From Polaromonas sp. (lineage in GTDB: Bacteria; Pseudomonadota; Gammaproteobacteria; Burkholderiales; Burkholderiaceae_C), in assembly GCA_023259235.1 (NCBI GenBank), contig JAHFQQ010000164.1:1-7862 (forward strand): a stretch of 7,862 nt of DNA. The letters are read 5' to 3'. A program made the translations under genes and the position numbers. Within the stretch, counting starts at the first letter, position 1; the number at the start of each line of letters is the position of its first letter. The notes beneath the pieces were generated by a model. It ran no database searches. It saw only the letters and a program-made list of their open reading frames with translations, and was not told where the DNA came from. Positions 6,874 through 7,862 of the stretch are shown piece by piece.

Positions 6874-7862
6874 ATGAGCATCGAAATGATTGAAATCGAG
6901 GAATTCAACCAGGGCACGCAGATCAAGGTGATCGGTGTCGGCGGTGGTGGCGGCAACGCTGTCGGGCACATGATCGACTGCGGCGTGCAGGGCGTGGAGT
7001 TCATCTGCGCCAATACCGACGCGCAGGCGCTCAGTCGCGGCAGCGCGCACAAGACCATTCAGCTGGGCAACAGCGGCCTGGGCGCTGGCAGCAAGCCCGA
7101 CAAGGGCCGGGATGCGGCTGAACTGGCGGTGGACGACATTCGCAGCGCGATCGCGGGGGCACACATGCTGTTCATCACCGCAGGCATGGGCGGCGGCACC
7201 GGCACCGGTGCCGCGCCGGTGATTGCCCGCGTGGCCAAGGAGATGGGCATTTTGACTGTCGGCGTTGTAACCAAGCCGTTCGAGTTTGAAGGCGGCCGCC
7301 GCATGGCCAATGCCGACCTGGGACTGGCCGAGCTGGAGGCCAATGTGGACTCGCTGATCGTCGTGCTCAATGAAAAGCTGCTGGAGGTGCTTGGCGATGA
7401 CGTGACCCAGGACGACGCCTTTGCGCACGCCAACGACGTGCTCAAGAATGCGGTGGGCGGGATCGCCGAGATCATCAATGAGTACGGCAACGTCAATGTG
7501 GACTTTGAAGACGTGCGCACCGTGATGGGCGAACCGGGCAAAGCCATGATGGGCACGGCAGTGGCCAGCGGCCCCGATCGCGCGCGCCTTGCAGCCGAGC
7601 AGGCGGTCGCCTGTCCGCTGCTTGAGGGCATCGACCTGTCCGGTGCCAAAGGCGTGCTGGTGCTGGTCACCGCCGCCAAAGGTTCGCTCAAACTGAGCGA
7701 ATCCAAGCTGGCGATGAATACCATCCGCGCCTATGCCTCACCCGATGCGCATGTGATCTACGGTGCCGCCTACGACGACAAGCTGGGCGATGAGATGCGT
7801 GTGACCGTTGTCGCCACGGGTCTGAGCCGCCAGGGCGTGCGCCGCAACGCACCACCGCTGCA
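6874..7862 (+). CDS. ftsZ: FtsZ, tubulin-like cell division GTPase, 3' partial
   Basis: FtsZ polymerises with GTP into the cytoplasmic Z-ring that organises the division machinery. From the ATG at 6874 the frame stays open to the window end, giving 329 complete codons plus two bases. Visible motifs are KVIGVGGGGGNAV (18-30, nucleotide loop T1), NTDAQAL (47-53), the tubulin signature GGGTGTG (106-112), VVTKPFEFEG (131-140), and the T7 synergy loop NVDFEDVR (208-215), whose D210 and D213 complete the GTPase site of the neighbouring subunit. VTVVATGL (310-317) ends the globular core. The variable linker and the conserved C-terminal peptide that binds FtsA and ZipA lie beyond the window. Residue 31 is Gly where most FtsZ proteins have Glu or another polar residue (NAVEHM). 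The start is supported by GGAGG 6 nt upstream and by the Burkholderiales-type N-terminus. Confidence 0.98.
   Translation, partial: MSIEMIEIEEFNQGTQIKVIGVGGGGGNAVGHMIDCGVQGVEFICANTDAQALSRGSAHKTIQLGNSGLGAGSKPDKGRDAAELAVDDIRSAIAGAHMLFITAGMGGGTGTGAAPVIARVAKEMGILTVGVVTKPFEFEGGRRMANADLGLAELEANVDSLIVVLNEKLLEVLGDDVTQDDAFAHANDVLKNAVGGIAEIINEYGNVNVDFEDVRTVMGEPGKAMMGTAVASGPDRARLAAEQAVACPLLEGIDLSGAKGVLVLVTAAKGSLKLSESKLAMNTIRAYASPDAHVIYGAAYDDKLGDEMRVTVVATGLSRQGVRRNAPPL

Noticed and set aside
6808..7724. Minus-strand open frames (6808-7428 and 7059-7724) opposite ftsZ.
   Set aside because: They lie antisense to the conserved FtsZ GTPase core. The composition is a mirror of ftsZ codons, with Ser/Pro/Ala-rich stretches and no motif.

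Overview
This window is a piece of the conserved division and cell-wall (dcw) cluster of a Gram-negative bacterium. The most likely source is a betaproteobacterium of the order Burkholderiales, probably family Comamonadaceae (Polaromonas, Rhodoferax, Acidovorax type). The basis for this is gene order, strong GC bias at third codon positions, and remembered protein signatures, such as the FtsZ start with its 'EEFNQGTQIKVIGVGGGGGNAV' type of leader, the FtsZ stretch 'EIINEYGNVNVDFEDVR', and the FtsW stretch 'VMVYSASIAMPDNP'. Genus assignment is inference.

All genes lie on the + strand, in this order: ftsW (5' end cut off by the window) - murG - murC - ddl - ftsQ - ftsA - [159-nt gap] - ftsZ (3' end cut off). 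From ftsW to ftsA the genes are packed with almost no spacing. The ftsW/murG and murG/murC junctions are ATGA overlaps. ddl starts 2 nt after murC. ddl/ftsQ is a TTGA overlap, with ftsQ starting at TTG. ftsA starts 4 nt after ftsQ. This implies one transcript with translational coupling. The only real non-coding stretch is between ftsA and ftsZ (6715-6873). It holds a perfect 6+6 inverted repeat and a short, speculative chain of small ORFs, but no sigma-70 promoter or terminator that I can defend.

The genes form one assembly line. MurC adds L-Ala to UDP-MurNAc, and Ddl supplies D-Ala-D-Ala for the stem peptide. MurG adds GlcNAc to lipid I to make lipid II. FtsW polymerises lipid II into septal glycan. 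FtsZ forms the division ring, FtsA ties it to the membrane, and FtsQ links the cytoplasmic ring to the periplasmic synthesis machinery.

I found no mobile element, CRISPR array, RNA gene or accessory system, and no sign of horizontal transfer. This is an ordinary core region. The items worth a second look are modest: the ftsA-ftsZ gap, the TTG start of ftsQ, a small insertion in MurG, an unusual residue in FtsZ, and a G8 tract in ftsA.
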